From Hippasteria phrygiana (Eukaryota; Echinodermata; Asteroidea; Valvatida; Goniasteridae): a stretch of DNA of 64,000 nt. Every line of letters begins with the position of its first letter. The stretch's first letter is position 1. The position numbers were made by a program, and so were the translations under genes. The DNA lies in NCBI GenBank assembly GCA_037893225.1, contig JAZGUH010000207.1:186001-250000 (forward strand), written 5' to 3'. Positions 20,182 through 31,072 of the stretch are shown one piece after another. The notes beneath the pieces were generated by a model. That model did not search any database. It had not been told where the DNA came from and worked only from the letters and a program-made list of their open reading frames with translations.

Positions 20182-20757
20182 AGGGACACATTGCTTTGGA
20201 TTTTGCGATTCGGGCTATAAAACTGAAATGGATATGGTTGGGAAGCTTTTTAAAAAGTAGACTATAAAGATTCACATAACTATCCCTTTAAATTGCGTGG
20301 TTTTTGTTTAATTTCGTGAGAAATAACGGTCCGCTATTTTGTAGAACCAAATTTTTGACTCCACAAAATGGCGGGCGGTGTTCATCAGTCGTATTTCCAG
20401 TCGCAGCTTGTTGAAGTACGTTCTGTTGATCCATTTTGATGTACTGTGGCACGGCGCGCAGCACTGGCGATATGTGTCGCGAGGTAGAGAATGGTACCTG
20501 GCGATCATCTGATAGGTTTACAAGGCCATTGGCTGCGGCGCCAGCCTAAAGACTCTTACAGCGTATTTTGCGCATTATTTAGACGGTGGTATTTACTACT
20601 GGAAATAAGTCTATGTTTCGCAGGTCAGATTTTTGTTTTGTAATCACTACTCACTAATTACAACACATTATACGTGTTTTTGTGAACAACTCTTATAAAA
20701 GATAAGGAACATTTCCAAACAGCAAAATGTCATGACATTTGAAGGCAATGTGTCCCT
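20182..20757 (+). mobile_element. TTAA-flanked MITE, copy 2
   Basis: Same 13-bp TIRs as copy 1, with TTAA at 20178-20181 and 20758-20761. The interior is collinear with copy 3 and inverted relative to copy 1. Confidence 0.9.
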
Positions 20758-20859
20758 TTAAGATCGCGCAAGGCATGGTGGCAAAAACATGGCGCAGCAA
20801 GATCGTACCTATGGTAACGAGGTTGTATTGCCGTTCACAAGGCATGCCCCTTAAATACA

Positions 20860-20946
20860 CTATGAACATCTGACAAAAGAAAACCCACGCAGTCCTTTGT
20901 TTGTAACAAAGGACTGCGTGGGTTTTCTTTTGTTAGATGTTCATAG
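20860..20946. repeat. Long hairpin, about 42-bp arms
   Basis: The stretch from CTATGAACATCTGAC to its complement folds back with one or two mismatches around a TGT loop; the inner arm is CCACGCAGTCCTTTGTT. It could be a minimal foldback element. Confidence 0.85.
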
Positions 20947-21264
20947 TGATAACCCTATGAACATTTTGTGTGGTAATTTTTTGTTTGTCAGCAGTGTGTT
21001 ACGGTCTGAAAATCTCCAGACTATTCGCAAATAGTAATTACTAGAAAAAGCCTGAATTTTTTCAGATGCAACAAAGAAATCAAACAAGATCACACTGATA
21101 TATAGAACAAAGAAACAATGTGATTTAATAATGAGAATATTCGAGAATCAATAGGGTATAATTAGTGTAGAATTAAGAAAAGATTTTATACAATATGAAC
21201 TTAACAGATCCTACGGGCAGGACTTATAAAGGCGAGGGCTCAGACGACTTGGGCAGCTCTGCAA
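20947..21264. other. No recognised feature
   Basis: AT-rich, nothing recognised. Confidence 0.4.
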
Positions 21265-21350
21265 TGGGCGAGACTTGGGCGAGGACTTGGGCGAGGACTT
21301 GGGCGAGGACTTGGGCGAGGACTTGGGCGAGGACTTGAGCGAGGACTCGG
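21265..21350. repeat. 12-bp minisatellite (GGCGAGGACTTG)n
   Basis: About seven copies of a 12-bp unit. Because 12 is divisible by 3 it gives open frames such as (GEDL)n; these are repeat artefacts. Confidence 0.9.
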
Positions 21351-21597
21351 ACGGCTCGGGCAATCAGCAACGGACGAGGACGACCCCAGTAATGCGAGCG
21401 AATACAGTTCTTTGGCGAGCTGGAACACGGGGCAAATTCACCTCCAAAACAGCCGAAGAGAGACGAAAACAGCGGGGGATGACACCAACTGGCTCCCGTC
21501 GCGAAAATATGGGGATATAAGACCCCAAATAATAAACCGACGACAGTTCACAAATAAATGTCTCTTCCGGGAATAAAACTCAGCTCTAACTGCCTCA

Positions 21598-21832
21598 AAT
21601 GGTTTGTCCACTTTTGAGGCTTGGTATCTGAAAATTTGGATAATTTCTCTGGAATCTTGAAGAATGATTCTATATTTAGATCTGGGCCCGGGAAAATCGC
21701 AAGGGTGGTAGTACATGTATGAAGCCTCAAATGTGGACAACGTAATATTTTTTGTTCAAGATTCCAGAAAAGCTATTCCAATTTTTAGACCTACTATAGA
21801 CCCAGGCGGGGCAAGGGTGGATCCAGAACACA
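21598..21832. repeat. Foldback repeat, copy 1
   Basis: TTTGTCCACTTTTGAGGCTT is mirrored by AAGCCTCAAATGTGGACAA, and GGAATCTTGAAGAA by TTCAAGATTCC. The segment matches 30747-30960 closely and 24745-24850 weakly. Confidence 0.75.
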
Positions 21833-21957
21833 ATTTTAGGGGGGGCCAAACATTTTGTTTTGCAATTTTTTTGGGTATGGGACCAACCCCCAGTGTGCTG
21901 GCCTACAGAAACTGTCTGGTATACATGTATATGACAAGTTGAAAGTTTCACAGTTCG

Positions 21958-22728
21958 GGATTAGCTTCCAATAATGCTAGGTTCACACATTCCCGATATT
22001 TAAGCCGAATCGCCACGAATAGCAATTCTTTAGTAAATCGGGAAATGGTTCTTGGCTGCCTCGGGATGATTCTGTTAGTTCGGTGAAAGATCGTTAAAGA
22101 TCGGGAAGCGCCCCGACAATTTTGGACATGTTCAAAATTGTCGGGGTGATTCGGGAACCAATTTCAATTCTTGGTTTATTCTTTTTGTATTCCTAACTAA
22201 TTCGGGAATGTGTGAACCTAGCATAAGCTAACGAGTCGTTCAGTCGACGCCACCACGCTCAAGAAAACCGCCTACATTCTGACTGATTCAGAAGTAAATC
22301 TCCATTTTCATCGACTATCAGTACAAATCCAGGCAAATCTCTCAAATTTCTTTAAGAAAAGAGGCAATTCGTCGAATCAAACCCTAACAGCCCCACAGTG
22401 AAATTAGCGTGGGCCACTGTTCATCTGACGAATTTCATTCAGCACCGAGAGAGGAGATGGCTGTCTGCATCAACAAATGACAGAATTGCAATGACGTTTC
22501 GTATTTATCTTCCTCTAGGCCTACGTTGGCTTCGCCCCACTACTGCATGTTTATTTTATTTTTTTATCAAAACAGAACAAGCATATCAAAACATAGGGCT
22601 TATTTAGAGTCTAAAAGGAATAACAATAAAACTGCATGTTTTAAATTAAAATAGTCGGTTGTTGTGGCAACGTGCCTCAACAGCAGGTTGTCCATAGAGA
22701 AAGGCTGCTGGCACGGTGCTGAGGGCGT
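21958..22728. repeat. Diverged copy of the lectin 5' flank (no lectin)
   Basis: TTAGCTTCCA at the left, then GCTAACGAGTCGTTCAG, AGGCAATTCGTCGAA, AACAGCCCCACAGTGAA, GAGATGGCTGTC and GAGAAAGGCTGCTGGCAC follow the order seen in 18500-18940. The copy is interrupted by the MITE at 21974-22224 and has no lectin ORF. Confidence 0.75.
21974..22224. mobile_element. 251-bp MITE, complete copy
   Basis: Ends ATGCTAGGTTCACACATTCC and its inverse (22 or more bp) enclose an interior that also occurs, truncated, at 2459-2648. It interrupts the lectin-flank copy between TTAGCTTCCA and GCTAACGAG. Confidence 0.85.
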
Positions 22729-23285
22729 CCCTTTCTATTTCTATCGTTCTCTATTTTTTTTTAGCCTGAAAGTAGGGTCGGTCTGTGGAAAAAAATATAC
22801 AATCTATGGTAAAAGAAATTACACGTTGAACGCACATGAGGCTAAATAAAATGATGCAAGGTGTTCAGTGTGTATGACTGTCTTGTTCTATATTAACTTT
22901 TATGTCCATATTTTTTAAGTAAATGGAAAGATCTGTGGTAACTTCTGGCGCTGGCATAAATCTTCTTTGGTAACCGTAAAAATACAAATTTGCACAACTG
23001 AAACATGATTTAAATTAAGAATACCGTTGTGCTATAAATGCCTATTTTATTGTGCTGGAGCACACTTTCTGCGCATGATTCTTAAATAAAGTAAAACAAA
23101 AACAACAACAACAAATTTTGGCAATAAAGTTAAATGAAATGAAAATAAAATATAAATCATTTGCAAATTGAGATCACGGATTAATTGCCTGACTTTGGTT
23201 TTTCTTTTGTATTTAATAAATAGTTATTAATTACTTTACTTGTAATTCTAGGTAAATGTTGAAGAAAATTTAAATGCTTTCAGGA
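22729..23285. other. No recognised feature
   Basis: AT-rich with an (AACAAC)-like tract near 23100; no gene seen. Confidence 0.4.
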
Positions 23286-23289
23286 CTTG

Positions 23290-23556
23290 AACAAGTTAAA
23301 ATACATTTTTCAAAGTGAACAAAGAAACTGGCAGGAGCGGGATTCGAACCTGCGACCTCTGGAATACCGTACAGGCACTCTACCAACTGAGCTATCGTGC
23401 CCTATGATGGCTGTCTCCCAAACTGTCAATGTCTTTGTTCGGGTGGGCGCTCTTTGTTCGAATCCCGCTCCTGTCAGTTTCTTTGTTCACTTTGAAAATG
23501 TATTCAAAATTTACCTAGTCAGTTTCCCTTGTGGATTGTTTGACGAATTATAAGGT
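23290..23556 (-). repeat. tRNA-derived SINE, copy 4
   Basis: The - strand body 23402-23330 has A and B boxes like those at 13.3-13.9 kb, flanked by the GTTTCTTTGTTCACTTTG tail. At 23450-23545 a partial second tail follows in opposite orientation (TCCCGCTCCTGTCAGTTTC), so this is a collapsed head-to-head pair. Confidence 0.75.
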
Positions 23557-23830
23557 AAAATGCACAATGGCCTTGTGTGGTGTGGACCATCACTGCTTAA
23601 CTAAAACGTTTCTGCTGTTCATTGTCCATGTATCATAATTATATACATGTACATGGGTTATTCCATAAATTGAGGTGCCAACTTGTGACATTTTGACCTA
23701 AAATGGAAAAATTGATTGACAGGGGATTTATTAATAATTTTCAGTATAACTTAAAGATATTGACATTCCTTATTAATTGTAGCCAAAATCAGACGTTATT
23801 TACTCCAGAAATGCCAAAATATCATGTCAA
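23557..23830. other. No recognised feature
   Basis: No gene; leads into the CACGTGTAAA motif cluster. Confidence 0.35.
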
Positions 23831-24265
23831 AACCCGTTCACGGTTTCACGTGTAAAGGGGACACCAAATTAGTTTTCTGCTATTTTGGTGATAATTCATG
23901 CTCAATGTGGTGTGTTTATTTTAAAATGTATTTGTTGTCTTACCCAGGATAAAACATCAAGGTTTATTGTGAAAATAACTTGATTAGACTAAAAATAACA
24001 ATTCGGTGCATGATTGCGTATTGGGGACACCATTTGGTGTCCCCATTTACACGTGAAACCTAGTAAATGGCCCAAAATTAAAAATTTCCAAGCATGCAAT
24101 CTTTGTTATGATTTCACACTTATCAAGTGGGACATGTAATTAATGATGATAGATTTGGATTTGCCAGTGAACCCAATTATCCTTTTATTTCTCAGAAACA
24201 TTACACAAATTTCACGTGTAAAAGGGACACCAAAAAAGTGGGTCTTGTTTACACGTGAAACATTT
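23831..24265. repeat. TTTCACGTGTAAA-GGGACACC motif cluster
   Basis: TTTCACGTGTAAAGGGGACA occurs at 23846, a closely similar motif at 24210, and inverted forms at about 24030-24057 and 24245. Near 24026 the string GGGGACACCA is followed by its inverse. The arrangement recalls the subterminal motifs of the 5801 element but the sequence differs. Confidence 0.5.
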
Positions 24266-24551
24266 GGGCTAACACACTGTCAATCTCGGTCAACTATAGT
24301 TATTCTCGAGACATGCTTATTTCAACGTTTGTATTAATCATGAAACTCCGTCAAGTAATTCAAAAATTTGGGATAGTTTGAAAAAAATACTTTATGAATG
24401 TTTACAACTTCAATTAAAATCGCTCCATCTTGCCCCTATATCTAAACAACGCTTCGCGTCATTACGACCCAGGTCCATAATGGTAACGGAATTACGCCTG
24501 ATGTTTATGGTAACAAGAAGTCATAGATATTCATCAAAAATCATCGTAAGG

Positions 24552-25020
24552 AATGAAAATTCAAAATTCTATAACAATATCACAATCGATATCACAATAT
24601 CAATACAACATCACAATATCAATGATAAATAGAAGTCGTCCAATACAAGGCTAAAAACCACTCTAGGTAAAGCGCTACAACAGAGGTGGTGGGGTTGGCC
24701 ACATTTTAGGTTGCCAGCCCAACCACCTATACGGTTTTCCTGGGTCCAGATCTGAATAGAGGATAGATTTTCAATAGATACCAAAGAAATTATCCCAATT
24801 TTCAGATCTACAGTCACAGGCGGGGTAACTTCTACCGTTGGTGAGACCAACTCACCTCCCCCAAAGATATTACAATATGTAACAATATTTACATCACAAA
24901 AAAATATAAACATCAATATCACAATCACAATCAATTTACACATCAAAATATCATCAACATCACAATATCAGAATACCACACTATCACAATATGAATATTA
25001 CAACCAATAACACAATATCG
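24552..25020. repeat. ATCACAATATCA low-complexity repeat with insert
   Basis: Irregular ATCACAATATCA-type units occupy 24580-24630 and 24890-25018. The intervening 24640-24885 holds a diverged foldback-repeat copy (CAGATCTGAATAGAGG, GGCGGGGTAAC). Confidence 0.6.
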
Positions 25021-25248
25021 TATTATTGTTAAAACCTACTACTGAAGCTAAGGTCCGATATTCACCAATAAATAATAACACCCCATTGGGGGATTCGGAA
25101 ACGGAATTACGTTCTCGATATTTTTGCATTAATCTCCGTCAAGTGAAGTGATTCAAAGATTTGGGGTTGTCTGACAAAAATACTGTATCAAATTCTCCAG
25201 CTACAAGGAATAATTCAAATTTGAAACTTTTGTGTTATCTGATCTTAA

Positions 25249-25822
25249 AGGGACACATTGCTTTGGATTTTGCGATTTGGGCTATAAAACTGAAATGGAT
25301 GTGGTTGGGAAGCTTTTTTAAAAGTAGAATATAAAGATTCACATAACTATCCCTTCAAATTGCGTGTTTTTTGTTTAATTTCGTGACAAATAACGGTCCG
25401 ACATTTTGTAGAACCAAATTTTTGACTCCACAAAATGGCGGACTGTGTTCACCAGTCGTATTTCCAGTCGCATCTGGTTGAAGTACGTTCTGTTGATCCA
25501 TTTTGATGTACATGTACTGTGGCACGGCGCGCAGCACTGGCGATATGTGTTGCGAGGTAGAGAATTGTACCAGATAATTGATCATCTGATAGGTTCACAA
25601 GGCCACTGGCTGCGGCGCATTATTTAGACGGTGGTATTTAGTACTGGAAATAAATGTTTCGCGGGTCAGATGTCAGGGGTAAGCGGCAATTGTTTTGTTT
25701 TGTAATCACTACTCACTAATTACAACACATTATACGTGCTTTTTGCATGAACAACTCTTATCAAAGGTAAGGAACATTTCTAAACAGCAAAATTTCATGA
25801 CATTTGAAGGCAATGTGTCCCT
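25249..25822 (+). mobile_element. TTAA-flanked MITE, copy 3
   Basis: Exact AGGGACACATTGC / GCAATGTGTCCCT ends with TTAA at 25245-25248 and 25823-25826. The interior is collinear with copy 2, with small indels. Confidence 0.9.
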
Positions 25823-25826
25823 TTAA

Positions 25827-26989
25827 TATAAGTATTGATTTAACGGAACGGACCAGAGACGTATCAGCGTCCCCTGACGTTCCCACCTTGCTCATTTCTA
25901 ACGAACGCGTATAGACAACGCCTGACGCTATTACGACTCAGGACCATTTTGGGTAACGAAATTACGCCTGCTATATGGTAAAAAGAAGGCATGCAAATTC
26001 ATCAAACACCACTGTAAGGAATTGAATGAACACCGAATGACATAACGTCAACTTAGGGTGCGTTAAACCTGAAAATGTCAGGTATGGAAACGAATTTGAA
26101 TGCCTGAAATATAATACGAACCACAAGAACGACAACAGGGAGCTAATTAATTGGGCACTATAGGCCTATATCAAGATGAATTTAAATGTTATTTTTGCGA
26201 AACTGGTCGGGAAAACCTATACATGTATTACCCAAAAGGTGAAAAATTGCGAGGACCCTTTCCCAACTTTTCGCTTAGGTGTCGGAAATACATACCTTTC
26301 AATATAAATTGTGCATCCCTTTTGTTTTTCAATTAATTAACATTTTTTCCAAAAAGGAGGAAGATTTTGGTTGAATTTTTTTGGGGTAGTATAATTTACA
26401 GTCCCATTGAAAACATTTCCACTAAAATTTGCATGTTAACAAAAAATTTCAGGGTCCTCGTTAATTCTAACTGGACTATAGAGTACCGAAGTCTGACGTC
26501 AGTTGGCACGACAACTGGCTCCAAACAAATGTAGATTTCGACTTTTCCTTTGTTAACAGCCAGACATGCAAACACGTTTACACAAAATGACAAAAGTATT
26601 ATGGTTCGAAACATTGCATTGACGTCATACTTCAGTACTCTACACTTTCAAAAGGAAATTGGTCAAAATGGGTTGATATGAACTGCCCACAATCTTGGGC
26701 AAATTCTTCCCAATAATTGGTCCATTTGTACCTGAATTAACTAACAATGTGGTAAATTAATACCATTGTTTGGGTAAATAACACTTGCCCAATGATGTTT
26801 TACCCAACGTTTTTCCAGTGTATTAGGGCCCGAACGCGCATTAATCTAGGGTTGTGTAATGCGGCTTTCTGCAAGACATGTAATGTATGCTGATCCGTTT
26901 CTAACAAAAACTCGTTATGCACGAAACGTATCAACTGGACAAACACAGAGCAAGACATTCCCGCTTAACTACCACATACGATGCTTCTT
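25827..26989. other. No recognised gene
   Basis: AT-rich. Short ORFs have no recognisable domain. Confidence 0.35.
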
Positions 26990-27218
26990 TCAATGAAACA
27001 ACAAATTGATCGGCTTCAATACGTTCTATCCACAGATAAAATATTCACTGTACATTCAACCAATCCTCGGTGTGCTGGTTTGCAGAAACTGGTATAATTT
27101 ATGCGACATGTCAGTCTCACACTTTTGAATTAGCTTCCATTTTGCTCACGAGCCGTTCAGATGGTTCAGCTCTGATTTAAGTAAATCTGAATCTCCACGT
27201 TCATCCTTTCTTTGTCAA
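26990..27218. repeat. Truncated copy of the lectin 5' flank
   Basis: AACAAATTGATCGGCTTC, CACAGATAAAATATTCACTG and CACGAGCCGTTCAGATGGTT follow the order of 18365-18540 and 29400-29560. The copy ends where the Ty3/gypsy fragment begins. Confidence 0.8.
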
Positions 27219-27563
27219 GTCTGTAATGGGTGCGGCTATCGCAGTGAAGTTTGGGATAAACTTACGATATTCATATGTTCTGACCAAGTTTCAGTAAAAA
27301 TGAGTATATACAATACATCGTGAATGTAATGAACAACATTGGTTCTGGTAACCTGAATACGGCGCGGGCATTTACCATGCCGAATGAGAGAATTTCAATT
27401 TATATACATCCTTCTGCGGTAAAGAGGCAGTTTTTGTTTTGCCCGTCTCGGCTATAGGTATCTGCCAATACCCTTTAGTAAGATCCAGCTTAGAGAAATG
27501 TTTACCCTTGCCTAGTTTACCCATGATATCTTCAATGTTATGTATCGGTTCAGGATCGAACAC
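27218..27563 (-). pseudogene. Ty3/gypsy-type reverse transcriptase relic
   Basis: The - strand frame from 27563 reads FDPEPIHNIEDIMGKLGKG, FSKLDLTKGYWQIPI, a classical Ty3/gypsy RT N-terminal region including the first catalytic aspartate segment (LDLxxGYWQI). The next conserved block is frameshifted (MVNARAVF near 27385, in place of the usual PFGLxNAPxxF). Later the sequence passes through TETWSEHM-like codons (about 27280) directly into RKFIPNFTAIAAPIT (27260-27220), omitting the rest of the palm and thumb. It is a non-functional, internally deleted fragment without LTRs, from the same family as 9400-9948. Confidence 0.8.
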
Positions 27564-28576
27564 TGTTATCGTGTTATTATACTCTTTAAAAAGTAATCAG
27601 ATTTGACAAGAAAAAAAATCAAACTTGCAGTCGTGTGACGACTGGTTTTTTCAGAGTGTAGGTACATTTTTGCCGAACCTGGAGGGGGCAGGGAGAGCCG
27701 CCTTCCACGCCTTCGCCTCCATCTCTCTGGATATCAAGAATCCACTCATCACAGTTAAAAAAACACTGATAGCAAAGTAAATCTTATTGTGAATCATATT
27801 GTCAATTATATATTTTAACACTAAATGAAGAATAGGCGGGACTGTCCCTGATGTAGCCTATAGTGTATATAAAGAATGACACTAATGCAGAAGTTAACCA
27901 AGATCGACTATATACCAGAAGTTGCTGATTTGAATCGGCAGATACCGGGTACCGTTCAATCAATATCAGCTACTATTTTTTTATATGTGTTCACAAATGA
28001 CATTTCAAATTTAAACTGACACTCTTAAATATGATTACAGGGACGAGCATAGGTGAGTCAGTATACACGTAAAGCACTTGTCTTCATCCAAAAAATAATT
28101 AGTTCCAGTCCATTCAGGCCTATACCAAGGGGTCCGAACGCGCCCGCCCAAATTCCTTAAAAGTCAACTTTTTTCCCTGCTTGGAAGTAGGCCTGTATGG
28201 ACATTGAAAGTTGCCGCCATTTTTGACAAAAATACTCCCTTCGCTTTTTAAGATATTTTCGGAGCCGATAATTTTCGATGTATACATTTTCTACGAAAAT
28301 GTAAAAATTTGATCCAGACTAAACGGGCTTGACAAATTTACAAGTTGGGATTGTATCGATTGCTGTCTTAGTGGCCAACACTAGTACAATGGTTTACAAA
28401 CTCTGAGGCAACAGCAATGATTTCATTGTATCAAAATCTACGTACAATGTACATTTCGTCGGTACGGCGGAGCTAAAGCGGACGACCGTGATAGACCTAT
28501 ACGTATGTCTCCACTAATTGGCAAACGCAGTAAACACATTGTGACGTCATTCCGTCTCAGGGCTGCTACAAACTAA
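27564..28576. other. No recognised gene
   Basis: Includes a short unrepeated region with no supportable ORF. The duplicated lectin segment starts at its right edge. Confidence 0.35.
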
Positions 28577-30277
28577 AACAAAAGTAGGTTTGAACACAAG
28601 TCCCTCTATAGAATGTGTCTCCCTCTCTGTAAGCCTTAGACCATGCTGTCCTTGCAGATGAAACCGTTTGAATTTGTACACCATTGACATCCCCATTTAC
28701 CGTCTGCACCAACAGCTCCGCAATCCGTACCCCAAATACATCCATCTGGCTGCCCTGCATACCAGTTTTCGTAGCCACCATCGCTGGTCCCATCTATCCA
28801 GCTGAACCACCGGCTGGTACTGCTGTACTGGTATCCAATACAGTAGTTCTTGATTCCAGACGCAGTTGCGTACGCGCGCATGAACTGGTTCTCTTCCTCG
28901 CTGGTGACCGATGCCAGATGAGCTGATCTCCCATCAGGTTCGGAGTGCTGTTGGCAGATGCGTACTGCAGAGTTAAAGTTATAGTTTGAAGTTTTCCGAA
29001 TGGTCAAGTAGCAGTGGTTACCCCATGCCAGCCATGGTGGTGGGCACTTGGTCTCGTTCATCGTGGTATTCGTATACGCCTTGTAGCATTTGCCATCTAT
29101 CTTCAACCCTGCTTGATTCAGGATCAACAGTAGTATGCCCACAACTCTTAAACTTCGGGCAGCCATGATCGATGGACTTTAACACTTGAGAGTTACTGTT
29201 GTGTAGGTCTGTATCAATTTGTAGTGACGTTAATGATTCTTCGAATCCGCGCAGTTTTCTTCGAATCCGCGCAGTTTGTGTGTCGGCTTTAACGTGTGTT
29301 TAGACAGTTAACTCAATAAGTAACTTCGTCAATAAGTAACTTCTTTAGGCACACAATAACTCTAAAGAATGTAACATCCTGCAAGCTTGCGTCTCTCAAA
29401 TGAAAACAACAACTTGATCGGCTTCTATCCACAGATAAAATATTCACTGCACATTGGACCAATCCTCGAGGTGCTGGTTTGCAGAAACTAATTTATGCGA
29501 CATGTCTGTCTCACACTTCTGAATTAGCTTCCATTTTGCTCACGAGCCGTTCAGATGGTTCAGCTCTGATTTAAGTAGAAAATATCGACGTTCATCCGCT
29601 CTTCAATTTCTTTGAGAAAGGAGGCGATTCGTCGAAACGTTATCTCAAACCCAACAGCCCCACAGTGAAGCAACTACATATCAGCACCGAGAGATGAGAT
29701 GGCTGTCTTCATCAACAAACCACAGAATTCCAATGACGTTTCGTATTTATCTTCATATACATTTGCTTCGCCTCACCAATGTAGTTATGCATCAAAACAG
29801 AACAAGCCCTATAAAAACATAGGGCTCGTGATTGCCTGCTAGAGGTATTATTTAGAGTCTAAAACGAATAACAATAAAACTGCAATCTTTACAATTTAAA
29901 TAGTCGGTTGTTATGGCAACGTGCCTTAACAGCGGGCTGTCCCTAGAGAAAGGCTGCTGGCACCATACTAAAGGCACGGCTAACTGATCAAAGTATTTTT
30001 TTTATTTTTTTCAGACTGCTTTTTGACATGTAGCTCGTTCACTTCTAACATAACAGTCGGTGTCCAAGGTTGACTTATTATAATGCGGTATACGCCTTGC
30101 GCGTCGAATTACAAGTTATGTGATTGGATAATATTTCACGAGCCCCGTTCACACGGTACCTGATAGGTCAATTACTAGTCTGGCTCCCTGACCTGAAGAT
30201 TCCCTGACGTCTAAATCTTAGAAATAGTCAGAATATTTTGGTCTGGGAACCAGACTAGGTCAATTGACCTATCGCCG
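28577..30277. repeat. Segmental duplication copy B (lectin plus 5' flank)
   Basis: Collinear with 17562-19360. Distinguishing features are an intact lectin frame, a 20-bp tandem duplication (TTCTTCGAATCCGCGCAGTT, about 29237-29277), the unoccupied MITE site near 29983 and a short insertion near 30160. Confidence 0.9.
28636..29166 (-). CDS. Secreted C-type lectin domain protein, intact copy 3
   Basis: Encodes 176 residues: signal peptide MAARSLRVVGILLLILNQAG, an NTT/NET linker with possible N-glycosylation sites, and one CTLD with CPPPWLAWGNHCY, RICQQHSEPD, FSWIDGTSDGGY, DCG and WCTNSNGFIC. The sugar-selecting triplet is QPD (AGQPDG), the galactose-type motif, unlike EPD in copy 1. The WND calcium triplet reads WGC. 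Two changes add cysteines: W to C in the WIGL core (YCIGYQY) and G to C at WGCQW. The C-terminal tail is shortened (CKDSMV) relative to CKFLMQDKKI in copy 1. The frame is open from signal peptide to stop. The predicted role is a secreted lectin or lectin-like recognition protein, but loss of WND makes calcium-dependent sugar binding uncertain. Confidence 0.85.
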   Translation of the reverse strand: MAARSLRVVGILLLILNQAGLKIDGKCYKAYTNTTMNETKCPPPWLAWGNHCYLTIRKTSNYNFNSAVRICQQHSEPDGRSAHLASVTSEEENQFMRAYATASGIKNYCIGYQYSSTSRWFSWIDGTSDGGYENWYAGQPDGCIWGTDCGAVGADGKWGCQWCTNSNGFICKDSMV

Positions 30278-30600
30278 TTTACAAGTTAACCATGCCCCTT
30301 AAACAACCCTATGGGTGTGTGGTAATTTTTTGTCAGCTGCGTTGAGACCGATCCCGAGTCCCGCCTTTGACGTGTTGGCCAATCACAGCCACACGCGCTA
30401 CCGCGCGCACACGCCTGCTTGGACGTTTGCCAGACCAAAGTTGAGACTGTGATTTTTTTAAAACTTGAAATCACCCAATACAAGAATTTAGGATTTTTAG
30501 TTGTCCGCTCTTGGGGCATCAAGAAAGTCTTCTAGCAGAAAATTGACATTTTTAAAATGGATTTGCGCGACTTAAAAAAGCAGAAAGTCTTCTAATTGCA
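30278..30600. other. Sequence with TTGTCC-type repeats
   Basis: No gene. Strings such as GAAAGTCTTCTA recur at 30523, 30580 and 30680 among variants of TTGTCCACTTTTGGGGCATC, so this is decayed repeat. Confidence 0.4.
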
Positions 30601-30975
30601 GAAAATGGGTTGTCCACTTTTGGGGCATCATAAAATTCTGCTATAGTGGGATTTTTTCTATTTTTAGTTGTCCACTTTTGGGACGCCGAAATAGTCTTCA
30701 AAGTAAAATCCAAATTTTGTGCTACCAGAAAATGAGAAAATTGGTTTGTCCACTTTTGAGGCTTGATATCTGAAAATTGGGATAATTTCTCTGGAATCTT
30801 GAAGAATTATTCCATATTTAGATCTGGGCCCGGGAAAATCGTAAGAGCGGTAGTACATGTATGAAGCCTCAAATGTGGACAACCCAATAATTTTGTTCAA
30901 GATTCCAGAAAAGTTATCCCAATTTTCAGGCCTACTATAGACCCAGGCGGGGTAACTGGTGAGACCACTCCCCCA
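30601..30975. repeat. Foldback repeat, copy 2
   Basis: TTTGTCCACTTTTGAGGCTT through AAGCCTCAAATGTGGACAA and CTACTATAGACCCAGGCGG matches 21598-21832. It ends about 100 bp before the large array. Confidence 0.75.
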
Positions 30976-31072
30976 GTCGATACAACGACCGGACTATTAA
31001 GGCATAATGCCAACAAATAATCGAAGAAAACGTTCAAGTTTCCATACAAATATAATATTCAACTAGAAACTG

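Noticed and set aside
21240..21520. Acidic (GEDL)n ORF
   Set aside because: Translation of a 12-bp minisatellite with no flanking conserved sequence.
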